A DNA stretch of 64,000 nucleotides from Caenorhabditis remanei. Its lineage: Eukaryota > Nematoda > Chromadorea > Rhabditida > Rhabditidae. The notes under the pieces are model-generated. The model had not been told where the DNA came from. It saw nothing but the letters and a program-made list of their open reading frames with translations, and ran no database searches. The DNA is taken from positions 17,856,001 through 17,920,000 of the forward strand of contig NC_071332.1 of assembly GCF_010183535.1 (NCBI RefSeq), read 5' to 3'. A program made the position numbers and the translations under genes. Below are positions 44,493 to 56,859 of this stretch, piece by piece. Numbering within the stretch: position 1 is the first letter of the stretch; each line of letters opens with the position of its first letter.

Positions 44493-44764
44493 ATATATCT
44501 TCTTCCTGTCAAACCGCGAAGTTGCACAAAAAACTTTTTGCCATGAACGTCTGTAGTATAATCTGTTCGAACTTTTGCAAAAAATCTTGGTTTATTGCAC
44601 AAACATCACATGTTTGGTGTTTACTCTTTGAATAACATTCGAATGAAACAACTCCTGATACACATATGAATTAAAATGTTTTTCACAAACTCCTTAAGCA
44701 AAATTTGTTGAGTTTTTCTATTTGAAACTTACTGAGCCTCATTTTGAGAGCAACTTTACTCATC

Positions 44765-45994
44765 ATGGTAGTGATAGGCCCAGAACACTTCACCAATGTA
44801 AAAAAGTGTATAAGAAAGAATTGGTTTGAGATCGATAGTGCCTGGGCCCTGCAAATCCTTTGCAATTTTTCATTGCCTTTCAATAATCTTGCCATATTCA
44901 CTCTCTACAACAATTGTGTGCATCTCTCGGCCTTCTGTATTTTCATCAACTTATTTCATATATATGTGCTTACTAGAAAACCTTTAAGGACGTTCCCGAT
45001 TTATATTATTCTTACGGCGATTTCAATGACGGATATTGTATCGTTGTCTTACGATATACATGTTGAGATTGTTGAGGTGTACAAAATATTCAAAGTTTGC
45101 TACTCAAAAAAGACTGATTACAACATTGTACTGCTTAATAATATAATGGAGTTCATCCGCAATTACTCCAGAAGATGCTCGACATGGCTGAGTTTCAGTA
45201 TTGCTTTAATCAGAACTCTCATAACAAAATATCCTTTGAATCCTCGTTTTGAAATATTATCCAAACCTAAAATCGCATTCTATATCATCCCGACTGTACT
45301 TGTACTGTGTGCTCCAATTCACATCATGGACATTTATAAATATGACATAGTGATTATTCATGAATACTACAAATGCACACAATTCCCGGAATATACGACG
45401 ATATGGTATGCACACCATTTCTCCCCTTTATTTGTGAAAGACAAAAATCTGATTTTGATGATTAATAAAACTATCGATGCACTAATTTCAAAGGTAAGAA
45501 CGTTTGGAGTGTCATAATCAAAACGTAATATGTTCAGATAATTCCATGCATTCTTTTCCCGATAGTGACTTTTTTATTAGTCTATGAATTACGGAAAACA
45601 AAAGAGCACAGGCGGAGAATGTCTCAATCGAAAAATGCAGCAAACGATTCTAAGAGCAATGTTAAGCTAGTGTTGTTCTTAACACTTCCGTTTTTCCTCG
45701 CCGAACTTCCGCTTGGGATCATTTTCATTTTGTCGTCTGAATCTAAAATGAGGGAAGCGATTGGGTTCAAGTAAGTCAACTTTACAGGAGTTGGACTAGA
45801 TGTCACCAACATTTAAGGTAATAACGTCTCTTTTGATTTTCAGACTTTTCATGGAAGGACTTGAAAAGTTCTTTTCGTTTGTTCTATCCGGCACCACCGC
45901 CACTCATATGATTGTTTGTATCTTTATGTCGTCTCAATATCGAGAAGAAGTATGGACATTTGTTCGTTTTGGTGTTCCGCGGAATTCTAAATGA
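44765..45994 (+). CDS. Serpentine chemoreceptor, SRW-like seven-TM GPCR
   Basis: Exons 44765-45493, 45538-45770 and 45844-45994 keep phase; 370 aa. TM1 is in H-L-S-A-F-C-I-F-I-N-L-F-H, followed by L-T-R-K-P-L-R-T-F-P-I-Y-I-I-L, a typical SRW loop and TM2 start. TM3 ends in W-L-S-F-S-I-A-L-I-R-T-L. TM6 is S-N-V-K-L-V-L-F-L-T-L-P-F-F-L-A-E-L-P. TM7 ends T-H-M-I-V-C-I-F-M-S-S-Q-Y-R, the SRW signature. It probably acts in chemosensory neuron cilia; the ligand (peptide or odorant) is unknown. The start is the first ATG in the open frame; an upstream exon is possible. Confidence 0.82.
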
Positions 45995-46224
45995 ATTTTG
46001 AACTTTATTTTTTAATACAAGCAAATTATCAATGAATTTGTCATTTACTTTTGTGAGATTAGATAAATATACTGAACGGGGTACATTATATTTCAATGGA
46101 AAACAACTTTTGTAAATAGGAAATGAATCAGAGATTATCAGAGAAATAATACATGAAAATTGTACATATATCCACTGACTAGACTACAAACGGTCGCAGA
46201 ACACATTTTTGAATATTGACAAAC

Positions 46225-47306
46225 CTAAAATTCATGAGAAAACATATTACGAAATGGCAAATTTGGTTTTTGAATAATACAGAAATAATAATGAGTTCTG
46301 ATTTCTTGATGAGCTATCTTAACCGAATGAAATAAAGATAGTAGATCAGTGAATCGAGTTGTGCCATTTTGTTGATGAGTCATCATGCAATAATGGAGTA
46401 GTGCAGATGTATAAACTTTTTGATATGTTGATAGTATAGATTTTGCAGATAGGTCTGATAAGGCTGAAGATAAAAATGGAATTATCACTAGAGCGCAATT
46501 ACTTCAGCACACTTACCCGGGTTACATAAGAAAACCGCAGTGAGCAACAGAAATTCTTCTAGTGTAATCTTTAATTCACACATTCTCCCGACCAATTTAC
46601 ATCTTATATTATTCTCCAAAACTTCACAGACTCCAGAATCCATTTTCAGAAATATATCAGTGCCATCTGGATTTAGAAACTCCGCCTTCTTTAATTCAAC
46701 TGCTTTGAAAGAACCAGAGAGCGTGTCAAAATCAGAAAATGATTGTTGAATCAATATCACTTGGTCCTTCAATTCCAATAAGTTGAAAAAGTTGAACTTT
46801 TTGAAATAATCTATTGTAGAGAGAGCTATTAGAACTCCCCATTCAAGAATTCCCATTTTGTAGTCTTTGGGTCTCGACTGGAAAACTAGTGGACCTGGAA
46901 GAGCAGCGAGTTCCTCAATAGTCGGGTCTCCATCGAAGCGGCAATTCAGAATTAAGCGTTTCCGATGGGTGTATAAGACTTTGAGGTTATTGATCCATTT
47001 AGTTAGTGTATCACAATCAGATTGAATATCTCTTGACTGAAAACTCATTCCTGATTCTATGCATTTCTTCAATCGACAGAATCGGCATGTCAAAGGAATA
47101 GATGCTGTATGAGAGCATTTTGCAACAGGTTTTCCGAGGATTACACGACGGAAATAGATTTTACAAGCGTTGCAGGAGAAGATCTGGAAAAAAGATATAC
47201 AAGTGCGCCCTAGCAATAATATTTCTTGTTTAAGAAACTGGGAACTTACTCCATAATTGAAAGAGTTAGTCGGTTTTTGACAAATAAGACAGCTTTCAGA
47301 AGACAT
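46225..47306 (-). CDS. Nuclear hormone receptor (nematode supplementary NHR)
   Basis: Exons 47306-47250, 47183-46517 and 46463-46225 (minus) keep phase; 320 aa. The first intron lacks stops, so the raw frame falsely runs through it. Zinc finger I reads C-L-I-C ... N-Y-G-I-F-S-C-N-A-C-K-I-Y-F-R-R. Zinc finger II is abnormal: C-S-H-T-A-S-I-P-L-T-C-R-F-C-R-L-K-K-C, with a shortened loop and only three of the four expected zinc cysteines. The C-terminal 200 residues form the ligand-binding-type helical domain, including E-L-K-D-Q-V-I-L-I-Q-Q-S-F-S-D-F and C-N-P-A-L-S-D-L-S. Role: sequence-specific transcription factor; DNA binding may be altered. It converges with the chemoreceptor gene. Confidence 0.87.
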
Positions 47307-47842
47307 AACACGGAATGAAAGGAAATATAAAAAAGAAGAGATATATGTGTGCTATGAACAGAAAAACAAAATATTTATATTTCGAACTACAACCGAAAAT
47401 ACTACATATTCTTATGGGTAATAGATTTTTGATCAGATTTTCGAAAACCACAATTTAAAAAAAAACTACCGTAACTCACTCATGTTTCACTCAAACTTCA
47501 TGAAACTTTTCAATATGAGTATAACCATGGCCATACTTGGCAGCATATGAAACTACAGTAGGCTAATTAATTTAAACTGGGTTACTGTAGTTTTCGTTGT
47601 GGGGCCAAAATGTCATCGAATACGGGCATGATTATACTTTTCTGAAAGCCCTTGACGTAGAATTCCGGTGTATTTTCGATTTTAGGATTACAAACGTTGT
47701 ACTTCCAATCTTATTTCTTGTTTCCCCCAAACAAAATGACGTCTGATTCGATCTCCTGGACTCAGTTACGTCCGCCTCACAAAAAGTAATCAGCTGCTCT
47801 GAGTTAGCACGTATCACATATTCTAAAATCATTCTTGTTCTG
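47307..47842. promoter_or_regulatory. Divergent intergenic region NHR / IRLD gene 2
   Basis: About 540 bases between two start codons pointing outward. Contains GTTACTGTAG near 47581. No specific site recognised. Confidence 0.45.
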
Positions 47843-50039
47843 ATGAACTTCGTTGGGTCATGGCTCCTAGTCATGATATCTATAGCACTTGTGCATTCTG
47901 TGAGAGTGGATTCCAGTTTATTTTTTAAAAAGAAAGGATGCGGTAGGCCTAGTTGTCTGTTAAAAGGATCTAGATTTTTCTTTTCAACCTATCCAGATCC
48001 ACGATGTACAGTAAACCAATCTAACTTTACGGATTTTTCATCTGAATGCCAAACGGTTTGCGCTGATATCTACATTGATGAGAATTGTGATCTCCCTGAG
48101 AATCAGCTGACGTCACTTTTCAAAAATATGAAGCACCTTATTGGAAGCCTGGTGGTGAATGGTACTAAGTTGACAAGTGGAAAATTTCTGGCAGGGTTGG
48201 AGACTATTGTGACAGGTATCTTATTTCTAATAACGGATAGCCTATGTTGTCAGTTTCAGATCACTACGATATAGTGTGGACCAATAACCAAGAGATGGTG
48301 GAGTTAGGGCTATCCAACTTGAGCGTAATAGACTGTAGACGGCTGGAGATATCCAAAAATTCAAAAATGGCAGATTTAGGGTTGCTGAATTTACAGGTAG
48401 GTACTGCAGTACGGTATATTATACAACAGCAGGGTATATTACACAATTTGGCTTTTTTGAAAATGACCAATTTTGCGAGGGTGTTACGGTATTGTCCCAC
48501 AAAGTAAATTATGTGTAAACCATACAGAACAAAGGCTGGGCTACATATTGTCCTTAACAACTTTTTTGTACGAACACTCCCTAGAGAGTTATAGTCTTTT
48601 TAAGGGAACAGCTCAAGAATCACTCTATTTCGAACTGAAATGGGACGATTTGAGGGAGAAATTACTTTGTCGCATACTTGTCAAATCACGGGTCCGCTGA
48701 AAATTTCAGGGCCCGGGCCGGCCCGCAGCAAAAAATTTTTTTTGAAAAATAGAATTGAAAGTCTTGGAAATTAAATTTTTTCGTCGGTTTATACTAAATC
48801 AAGGTCGGGGGATTCGATAAGACTACTTTCAGAAACCTCCAGCAAGTTCTTGATCAAACGACGAAAAAAAATTTTCAATAGTTTGACGGGCCGGGCCGGG
48901 CTGGAAGATTTTTTTAGCGGGCCCGGCCCGGCCCGGCCCGGCCCGTGACAAGTATGCTTTGTCGATATTTAGCTTACTAGGGAGTGTCCATACAAAAAAA
49001 GTGTCAACTACAAAAAAAATGAAGCCCTACCTTTGTTCTGTATGGTTTCTATATAATTTACTTTGTGGAACAATCACTGATACCGTAACACCCTCTCAAA
49101 GTTGGTTATTTTCAGCTGAAAAAGCTTAAATTGTATACCTTACTGTACGGTACTGTAAATAAAAATTCCAGACCGCCTTATCTTCTTCCAACTTCGCTTT
49201 CTATGTTTGGCTAGAAATTTATAAACTGTCTGATAACTTTTGCATGCCATTCGACCAGATGGAAGTATTTTTAGCAATTCAAAATCTCAATCTAGCGTAT
49301 GTCAAGGCAAATTATTGTCAGCCAATTCCAACTCAGAGTGATTCTGCTAGGATTTATGGTGATCTGATAATCAATGATTCAAATTTCGAAAGAAACAGTA
49401 TAAAATATGGAAATGTGGAAGCAATATTCGGAAGCTTGGTTATTAATGGAACTGATTTGGAGAATCTAGATTTTTTGAAAAGTCTGAAATATATTGCACC
49501 GCTGGGATCCACAGATGATGAAATTGAATCTCTTATCATTTGCAACAATCCGAATCTAATCAAAATCATGCTGCCTAGTCTAAAGGTCTAACATTTTCTT
49601 ATTAGCTCGTCACAGTTCTTACAACTGCGCTCCACCGAAATGTTTTTAAAAATATCTCTTTTTCTCTTCCGTTTCGGTAAAGCGCGGTTGTAAGAAGCGT
49701 TCCGTGCTAATAACATCCCTGTCAGAAATTTTTCAGCGCATCCGCACGGAAAAATTCTTTGCAATTCAAATATCTGGTAACAATGAGGAGCTGATGTACG
49801 ACTCGAAAAGTTGCTACCAACTCCAGAACTCTCTTCACAAAATATATCGAGCCAGTGTTAATGGACACAGTTGTGAAGCCATCGAGTACAAGGAGAAGAG
49901 GATGATCAAGGAGAGGAAAGCAGCGATGGTTAAAGATTTCAGTTTTATTGTGATAGGGATGTCTTTGGTCGGGATGGTTTTGTTGACTTGCATTGTGTTT
50001 TGGCTGAAAAAATATCGTACTGTGCGGCCTGTTAAGTAA
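47843..50039 (+). CDS. IRLD protein 2: two L-domains with C-terminal transmembrane anchor
   Basis: Exons 47843-47942, 47997-48215, 48260-48396, 49172-49585 and 49737-50039 keep phase; 390 aa. Signal peptide M-N-F-V-G-S-W-L-L-V-M-I-S-I-A-L-V-H-S. L-domain 1 has D-P-R-C-T-V, C-Q-T-V-C-A-D-I-Y-I and L-I-G-S-L-V-V; L-domain 2 has I-F-G-S-L-V-I-N-G-T. It ends in a single TM (F-S-F-I-V-I-G-M-S-L-V-G-M-V-L-L) followed by a short basic tail. IRLD 1 instead ends at its hydrophobic tail. Relative to IRLD 1 the second-domain intron is lost. Intron 3 is 775 nt because of a nested foldback. Confidence 0.85.
48530..49075. repeat. Foldback repeat with nested GGCCC element in IRLD 2 intron
   Basis: Outer arms: 'acagaacaaaggctgggc' near 48526 pairs with 'ctacctttgttctgta' near 49028, and 'tttttgtacgaacactccctag' pairs with 'ctagggagtgtccatacaaaaaa'. 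The GGGCC-type element (about 48680-48960), with ends ATACTTGTCA/TGACAAGTAT, is nested inside. Confidence 0.8.
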
Positions 50040-51123
50040 GAAGTTGGGTTTGATCTGGAATGAATTTTTCACTGTTAACGTTTTTAGTTTCAAGGAGGAT
50101 TTTTCATTATAGATTTCAATACTTCAGAAAATTATAAAAAAAAATTTTTATTATTGACGCATATTCTGAAAATCGCTCGCTTTGGTGGACCAGTTTTTCC
50201 AAGCTGCCGTGTAGTCCTCTCGGACAAAATTAATTCTAAATTCCTTCTTTCCTCGTTCTTTTCAACAAATTGTTGTGTTTTTTGTCAATTTATATCGCGA
50301 AAAAATAGAAAAAAACTAAAGTGTTGAAGCAAAAGTAACTTTGCAATTTTTTCGGTTTAAGCAATTTTTTCGGTTTATGATTCAGCTGACGAATATGCTG
50401 AAACTGCGTATCGAGTTCTTGTAGAGACGCAACGAATTTAATTTACCGTAAAAACTGTATTAGAGCGACATGTCGCTCTATTTTTCGAACAGGTTTTTGT
50501 TGTCGTTCTATTAGAGGCTGTCGTTCTACTAGAGGCTGTCGCTCTATTTTTCGAACGAAGTTCTAAACGTCAGTCAGGTTCGATTTATGCGAATAAAAGT
50601 GAAATCGGAAGAAAAAACATGAAAAATTTATGAAAAAACAACGAAAATACCCAAAAACAGGGTGTCGGTCTATTAGAGGGTGTCGGTCTGTTAGAGGGTG
50701 TCGTTCTATTAGAGGCTGTCGCTCTATTTTTCGAGCTTAATTTTGCTGTCGTTCTATTAGAGGTGTCGTTCTATTAAAGGTGTCGCTCTAATACAGTTTT
50801 TACGGTAACTGCTTTCGAATACTATTCAATCATTTTGTATGGTTCTGTTTTGGTTACAGTAAATTAAAATTTGGTAATTGTGCTAGTATTGATATTTTAT
50901 TTTTATTTTTTTCGATCATCTATTTTCGATCATCTATGATCTACATATAAATCTAAAGTTTGAAAACACATGCATCATTTTTCGATTTGTCGAACTCTAA
51001 ATTGCTGTACCTTTAAACATGCAATCATGAATGTACACAACACACCTAATAACTACTTTCAAATATATTCAATATTTTTCTCTCAACTTTTTCATTTCTC
51101 ATTTCATCTGACAACAAGTAGAA
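50040..51123. other. Intergenic IRLD 2 / IRLD 3
   Basis: Holds MITE copy 1 (50446-50805). 50370-51123 is homologous to 53240-53555, showing that the tandem duplication unit includes this promoter region. Confidence 0.6.
50446..50805. mobile_element. MITE (360 bp), TA target, copy 1
   Basis: Inverted ends CCGTAAAAACTGTATTAGAG and CTCTAATACAGTTTTTACGG, flanked by TA on each side. The interior has several direct repeats of a TGTCGTTCTATTAGAGG-type unit. The paralogous flank near 53290-53330 lacks it. No coding capacity; a Tc1/mariner-type TA preference is inferred. Confidence 0.88.
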
Positions 51124-53224
51124 ATGAAAGCTCACATTTTTTTATTTCTGATTCCCTTATTCCTTCGTTCATCGCTTTGTTCCGATCAATTTTATGCCGA
51201 TTTGCAGAAGGTTCTGGATAATCATAATTACAGTAAGTTGATTTTTTAATTACTATAAATTTCTTCTTAATTTAGAACCAGAATGTGTATTCAATTCAAC
51301 CGTCCTAACCTCTGAAACCATAAAATTATTTCCGAAATGCGAAGATGTTTATGCGATAATTGTAATCAATGAAAAAACTGACTTAACCTCTAGTCAGATC
51401 AAGAAATATTTCAAGAAAATGGAAATGTTACTTGGAGGATTCAGAATTCAGAACTCGAATTTGACGGACCTAGCTTTTCTGACGGAGCCGAAAGTATATT
51501 CGTTTACTGTCAGGTGTAAAGCATGTAAGTTTGAGAAAAATGATATTTTTAATTAACCGGCGTTTCCCATTTGCAGACGGTGTCTTCATAAGAAACAACA
51601 GTAACTTAAAATCAGAATTCAAGTTACCAGCGATTTATATATTAGGAAATGAAAATGGAACCATGAATTGTCGATTTGAAGTGGAGAAAAACACAAAGTT
51701 GAATGCAGGGATGATGTGTGATTCTCCCTATTTTATTTCTGACACAGACGTGAAAGTAACTGGGAATTTAAAAAATTGCGGTGGGTCATTTTAGCTAATG
51801 CGAAGCGGTTGCGTTGCGTGTCCAACTAGAAAAGCTTTCCGAGCCACCGTGGTGTTATGAGACGTTGCATTTACAGTAGGGAAGTCAATGATTTGTCAGT
51901 CGACAAAATTTTTACCCTGCTTTTCTCGAATACCAGACCTCAATAACAAAAACTGAGTACATATTTGAAATCAGCGTTTTCTCAGCTTTATATCTCTTAC
52001 GGCCCATAACTTCACGGTCACTCAATGAGATTCCTTCAGGAATATTAAATATTCAGAATACTCTACCGACGTAGTCACAGAAGACACCCCACCTCACACA
52101 TCCACAGACCATACTACTTTAACCCAAGGACTCCTGCTCACAGGTGTAAATGATACCAGCTACCTGTCAACTGTGACTGAAATCACAGGAATTATTGATA
52201 TTCAGAACACCAGACTTCAGAATTTATCATTCTTGAAATCAGTTCGCTTTTTTGAATTCCCAAATACAACTGATGTCGTTTTCAACATTAAAAATAATCC
52301 AGAAATGGGAAGACTTGGATTTGCAAATATTAGCGTGAGTTAGTCTGATTCTAGGACAGTTGCTACATATAGTTTTCAGAACATTGGCACCAACAGAGGT
52401 CCAGATACTACTTTTTTATTCAATTTCGAGAACTTGCACCTAGAATTCTGCCTGACTCCTGCAGAGATCGTTGGTTTCTTCTTCCAACACGACATCTTTT
52501 TTCTCAATATTCATGCAAAACTCTGCGATGAAACTGGACAATTTCTTCTGGACACTCCATTATGTCGATTTGAATCAATGAGCAAGTTGCCCAATAATTG
52601 TATGCTTATTCTGGGAGACTTGATAATCGAGGAAGGTGATGAAATGGATGTAGTGAAGTTGAATAGTGTCTGGTATCTATTTGGGTGTCTGATAATCCGA
52701 AATACCAAATTGGAAACTATGAATTATCTGGCAAACTTGTTTCATGTTGCGTATTTTGGTTAGTTTCATACATTCAATGTTAAGAAAAATAAATTTACAG
52801 GCCCCAATCCCGTTATTCAAATATTTTCTAATCCAAATCTCAAAGAAGTGCAGATTCCATTGAAGGTGAGAGCCGAAGGCCCCAGAAAACCCAAAAAAGA
52901 GAAACTTTTCAGAACGTAATAACTCGTTACAACCGAGACGTGTTATTCCAGGACAATCTTCCAGGAATTTTCAACAAAACCGGTGGAGTATGTGGATTCA
53001 CAGATGTGTTCAACAACTATCTCTTGAACAGAACTCACTTTAATTATATCGGAGGGGATTGTGGTGGGTTACTGTACTCTCCGACGCTGTGCCAAAGTTT
53101 CGCCACTGTTTAAAACAAATCCGTATTTCCAGGAGAACGAGTGGAACTGAAAGCGAGCAACTATGTATTCGAACCTGTCATAATTTTAACTATCCTCTCT
53201 GTAATCTTTTGTTATTTGGAGTGA
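51124..53224 (+). CDS. IRLD protein 3: two L-domains, membrane-anchored
   Basis: Exons 51124-51232, 51276-51524, 51577-51780, 52057-52334, 52380-52758, 52801-52865, 52913-53063 and 53133-53224 keep phase; 508 aa. The signal peptide ends L-R-S-S-L-C-S. L-domain 1 begins K-P-E-C-V-F-N and has L-L-G-G-F-R-I-Q. Exon 4 is open only in the spliced phase and contains Q-G-L-L-L-T-G-V-N-D-T. L-domain 2 has C-R-F-E-S-M and L-F-G-C-L-I-I-R. The last exon gives E-P-V-I-I-L-T-I-L-S-V-I-F-C-Y-L, a membrane or GPI tail. Many N-glycosylation sites. The next gene is its truncated tandem copy. Confidence 0.87.
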
Positions 53225-53555
53225 TTTTAAAATACAGTTTGCTTCGGAGATTCAGCTGACAAATATATGCTGAAACTGCGTATCGAGTTTTAACAGAGAC
53301 GCAGCGAATTCAATTCGAGTGCTTTCGAGTACAATTTCAATTTCATATTGATTTATTATATAGATATTTTTCATGTTTTCCGATCATCTATGGTATCTAT
53401 AGTTTGAAAACACTTACATCACTTTTCGATTCTTAGAACTATAATTTTCGGTACCTTAAAACATGCAATGATGAATGTACATAACATAACTAATAACTAC
53501 TTTCAATTCAGTATTTTTCTTTTCTCAACTTTTCCATTTCTCATTTCATCTAAAA
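53225..53555. promoter_or_regulatory. Intergenic IRLD 3 / IRLD 4, duplicated promoter
   Basis: 331 bp homologous to the region upstream of IRLD 3 but without the MITE. The last 90 bp before the ATG are almost the same as 51035-51123. Confidence 0.6.
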
Positions 53556-54526
53556 ATGAGAGCTCACATTCTCTTATTTCTGATTCCCTTTTTCCTTCGT
53601 TCTTCGCTTTGTTCCGATCAATTTTATGCCGATTTGCAGAAGGTTCTGGATAATCATAATTACAGTAAATTCATTTTTCAATTACTATAAATTTCTTCTC
53701 AATTTAGAGCCAGAATGTGTATTCAATCAGACTGTATTAACCTCTGAAACCATCAAATTATTCCCAAAATGCGAAGATGTTTATGCGATAATTGTAATCA
53801 ATGAAAAAACTGACTTGACTTCTAGTCAGATCAAGACATATTTCAAGAAAATGGAAATGTTACTTGGAGGATTCAGAATTGAGAACTCGAATTTGACGGA
53901 CTTAGCTTTTCTGACGAGGCCAAAAGAATATTCGTTTACAGTCTGGTGTGAATCATGTAAGTTTAAAATATAGATATTTTTAATTAACCGGTGTTTCCCA
54001 TTTGCAGACGGTGTCTTTATAAGAAACAACAGTAACCTAAAATCAGAGTTCAAGTTACCAGCAATTTATATATTGGGAAATGAAAATGGAACCATGAATT
54101 GTCGATTTGAAGTGGAGAACAACACAAAGTTGAATGCAGATATGATGTGTGGTCCTCCATATCATAATACTGACGTAGACGTGAAAATAACAGGAAATTT
54201 AAAGGATTGCGGTGAGTCATCTGTCGAACAGAACTCACTTTAATTATATTGGAAGGGATCGTGGTGGGTAACTGTACTGATAAAGTGGAAAATATTCCGG
54301 CGTAAATCGACACTCTGATTATTACTGTAGTTTTACGTATCTTGAATGTCGATTTACGGTATTAACTGCTTTGCTTGGCTGAATAATCGAATCAATAGTA
54401 TGGCCACGGAAAGAATTGATTTCACTTTTTTCAGGAGAACAACTGGAGCATAAAGCGAGCAACTATGTATTCGAACCTGTCACAATTTTAACTATTCTAT
54501 CTGTAATTTTTTGTTATTTGGATTGA
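53556..54526 (+). CDS. IRLD protein 4: single-L-domain deletion derivative
   Basis: Exons 53556-53664, 53708-53956, 54008-54211 and 54435-54526 have exactly the lengths of exons 1, 2, 3 and 8 of IRLD 3 (109, 249, 204, 92) and keep phase; 217 aa. Exons 4 to 7 are gone. Their only trace is about 45 bp of the end of exon 7 ('cgaacagaactcactttaat' onward) left in the third intron at 54225-54269. The product keeps the signal peptide, the first L-domain and the membrane tail but no second domain. Sequence is close to IRLD 3, so the event is recent. Confidence 0.85.
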
Positions 54527-54841
54527 CTTTCCAATAAAATTTGCTTCGCGGATGCTAAGTATTTGCGTCCCATCGAATTCAGCGTCAGATGAATTTTGAA
54601 ACTAGTCTATAAAGACATCCAATCTAGCGCGCCTATTACAGGCTTAACTGTATGAAACTTTCAAAATGTTGCGGTTTAAAAAATCCAATTTCTTATTATA
54701 TTAAAGATCACACCATTCGAAACAGCTTATGACTATTGCGGCTAGATAAAATCACCGCTAGACTTGATCCGAAAGAAAGATCAGGAAGAGAAAAGTGTAC
54801 TGTATCTATTTTTTACTCTAAACTATTATAAATTTGATAAA
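54527..54841. other. Convergent 3' flanks, no gene seen
   Basis: The 3' ends of IRLD 4 (plus) and the glycosyltransferase gene (minus) face each other. AATAAA for IRLD 4 lies near 54532. Confidence 0.5.
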
Positions 54842-56484
54842 TTATAGATAATCCTCATAATTCCGGAGCTTTTGAGTCGGTTTGCAGTTCAACACGAATC
54901 CCGGTTTTTTGTGATCTTTATGGTATTTGACCTGAAATCCACTCTTTTCAAAATCAAAAGTCTCATGCACCTACCGTAACCAGGTTACTGTAGTAGTCCT
55001 CCTCCAGCTCATGATCAACTTGTCCCAAAAATGTTCTATTATAAATCAGCTCAGCAGTACAGTCGACCACAGCTTGATCAAATTGCGGATAAACTTTATT
55101 CCATAGGAGATACGGTAGCTCTGCCATCGGCTGCAGGTCCTCGATCCCATAGAGACACGTGCCATGACGATGAGTCATTGTACGGCACCACACGCTTCTA
55201 GGCGTTCCCCACACGGTCTGTCTAGCATGTAGGGTTAGGGAGGGTTAAAAAAAAATAACTTAGCTTACTTAGTAATCTGAGGGATCGGTGCGTAATCCAT
55301 ACATGACGTGGTAAAATGTCCGGGCATGCCGAGTTGATGATTGATATGGAAAGTGGAGATGAATTGCTCGTCGCCTCCGTAGTTCTGAACAAAAAAATCA
55401 TTTCATCATTTTAAATGTGATGCAACTCACCGACTGATTCCGCTGATCAATCGATACCGTCAAATCCACTGTCTCTATAAGCCACCTCACAGCTTCCCGG
55501 GATAATGTTGCCTCAACTCCGCCGGATGAGGTGATAAGTGGGGTCTGAAGTACGTGGTCAGGTATTCCAGAAGTGTTTTTGAACAGCTTTAAGGAAATCG
55601 GGTCCCACTTCAGTCCTTTCACTCGGAAATACAGATTCTCCTTCTTGATCTGCATATCGTTGGCGCCACCGAGTAGATCAAACACTCTATCCATCTCGTA
55701 CACAGTCTTGGTGATAATGTCATAGTTCTGTAGGAGAAGTAGATATCCCCAATTGGGGTACTGTAGCAGTGCCTGCATACATTGAGTATGTGCCAGATTT
55801 TGGTTATGACCTGCGCTAGTCATATGGATTTCCACTGGCATCATAACCATCTGGTCGTCGAAACATCCCACCAGCTGCTTCATCTTTTCTATAAAGTTTC
55901 TATCCGCCAGCTTATCAACCACAAAACAATATCGATTATCTGGATGCCACGTCATCTGAATTTGCTTTTCAATAAACTCATAATCGGTGAAAACATTCCG
56001 AGCAAATGCTATCCCTCCAAGTTTCAACGGATTCATGTTGTACTTTGGGAGAACGCGGTCAGAAATTTGGGCGCATGACATATTGAGATACGGGTTAGGC
56101 ACCACTGGGATACGGTTGGGTCCTGTGACCGTAGAGAGGTACTCCTAGAAAAAATGAAATTGGAAATTTAAATATCTTTCAAGTTCCACCTACCTTATCC
56201 CCTCTTAAAGCAGCGTGACAATTCACGTGTCGGGTCTCCGGGCGTCTACAGTAACCCTTGCTGTTACTACAGTAGTCCTTTCCATCTTTTTGATGAATCG
56301 AAATCACACGTTCGTAGGTTAGAACCTTTTGGGTATCAGGGATGCTTGGGTCTAAGAAATTTTTTTTAATTTGAAAAACGAAAAAAAAATTATCCTTACC
56401 AAAATTAATTGCCCTTGCTCGAAAGAAGTACCAAAAGAAAAAAATAAATGCTAATGAGATGGAGATCTGAAATACTTTTCTCAT
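54842..56484 (-). CDS. Core-2/I-branching type glycosyltransferase (GT14), type II membrane protein
   Basis: Exons (minus) 56484-56400, 56351-56194, 56144-55431, 55384-55269, 55221-54975 and 54931-54842 keep phase; 469 aa. The N-terminus is cytosolic M-R-K-V-F-Q then a TM (S-I-S-L-A-F-I-F-F-F-W-Y-F-F), as in Golgi transferases. Luminal motifs are G-G-I-A-F-A-R-N-V-F-T-D-Y, M-T-W-H-P-D-N-R-Y-C-F-V-V-D, H-M-T-S-A-G-H-N-Q-N, Q-N-Y-D, S-R-E-A-V-R-W and N-Y-G-G-D-E-Q-F-I-S-T, then C-x-Y-G-I-E-D-L. This pattern fits the nematode expansion of the GT14 (branch/core-2) family, expected to add GlcNAc to glycans. Activity is not shown. The ATG at 56484 was chosen because the open frame upstream has no ATG. 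Confidence 0.85.
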
Positions 56485-56859
56485 ACTTTTTTGGTGCAAA
56501 CGAATGGCAGTTGATTTAAGAAACTTCGACAATTAAGATCGCGAGAGGTGATTTTAAAGAAGGAGGAGAAGAAAAAAGGTCAGTAGTCTAGATCCGAAAA
56601 TGAGATATGAATGAAAGTAGAGACATTTTGAATGGCAGACTGAAGATGGATAGAAAGCAGAGAGTAGGGAAGGAAATAGATCCAGGACGTTTTGAAACTG
56701 AGATAATTAAAGTTTGTATTCCACTAACTTACAGTATCGGTCAAAAGGTTATGGCATTTGCCCGTTGAAATCTTTCAACTTTGAGAGTTTGTCATGGTAA
56801 TACTGATTGTCAAACCCAGTAGGTTATTGTTGAATTATACAGACTAAAATAAAGCTTCA

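Noticed and set aside
50446..50805. CRISPR-like array from the repeated TCGTTCTATTAGAGG units
   Set aside because: Eukaryotic MITE with inverted ends and a TA duplication; the repeats are irregular and without unique spacers.
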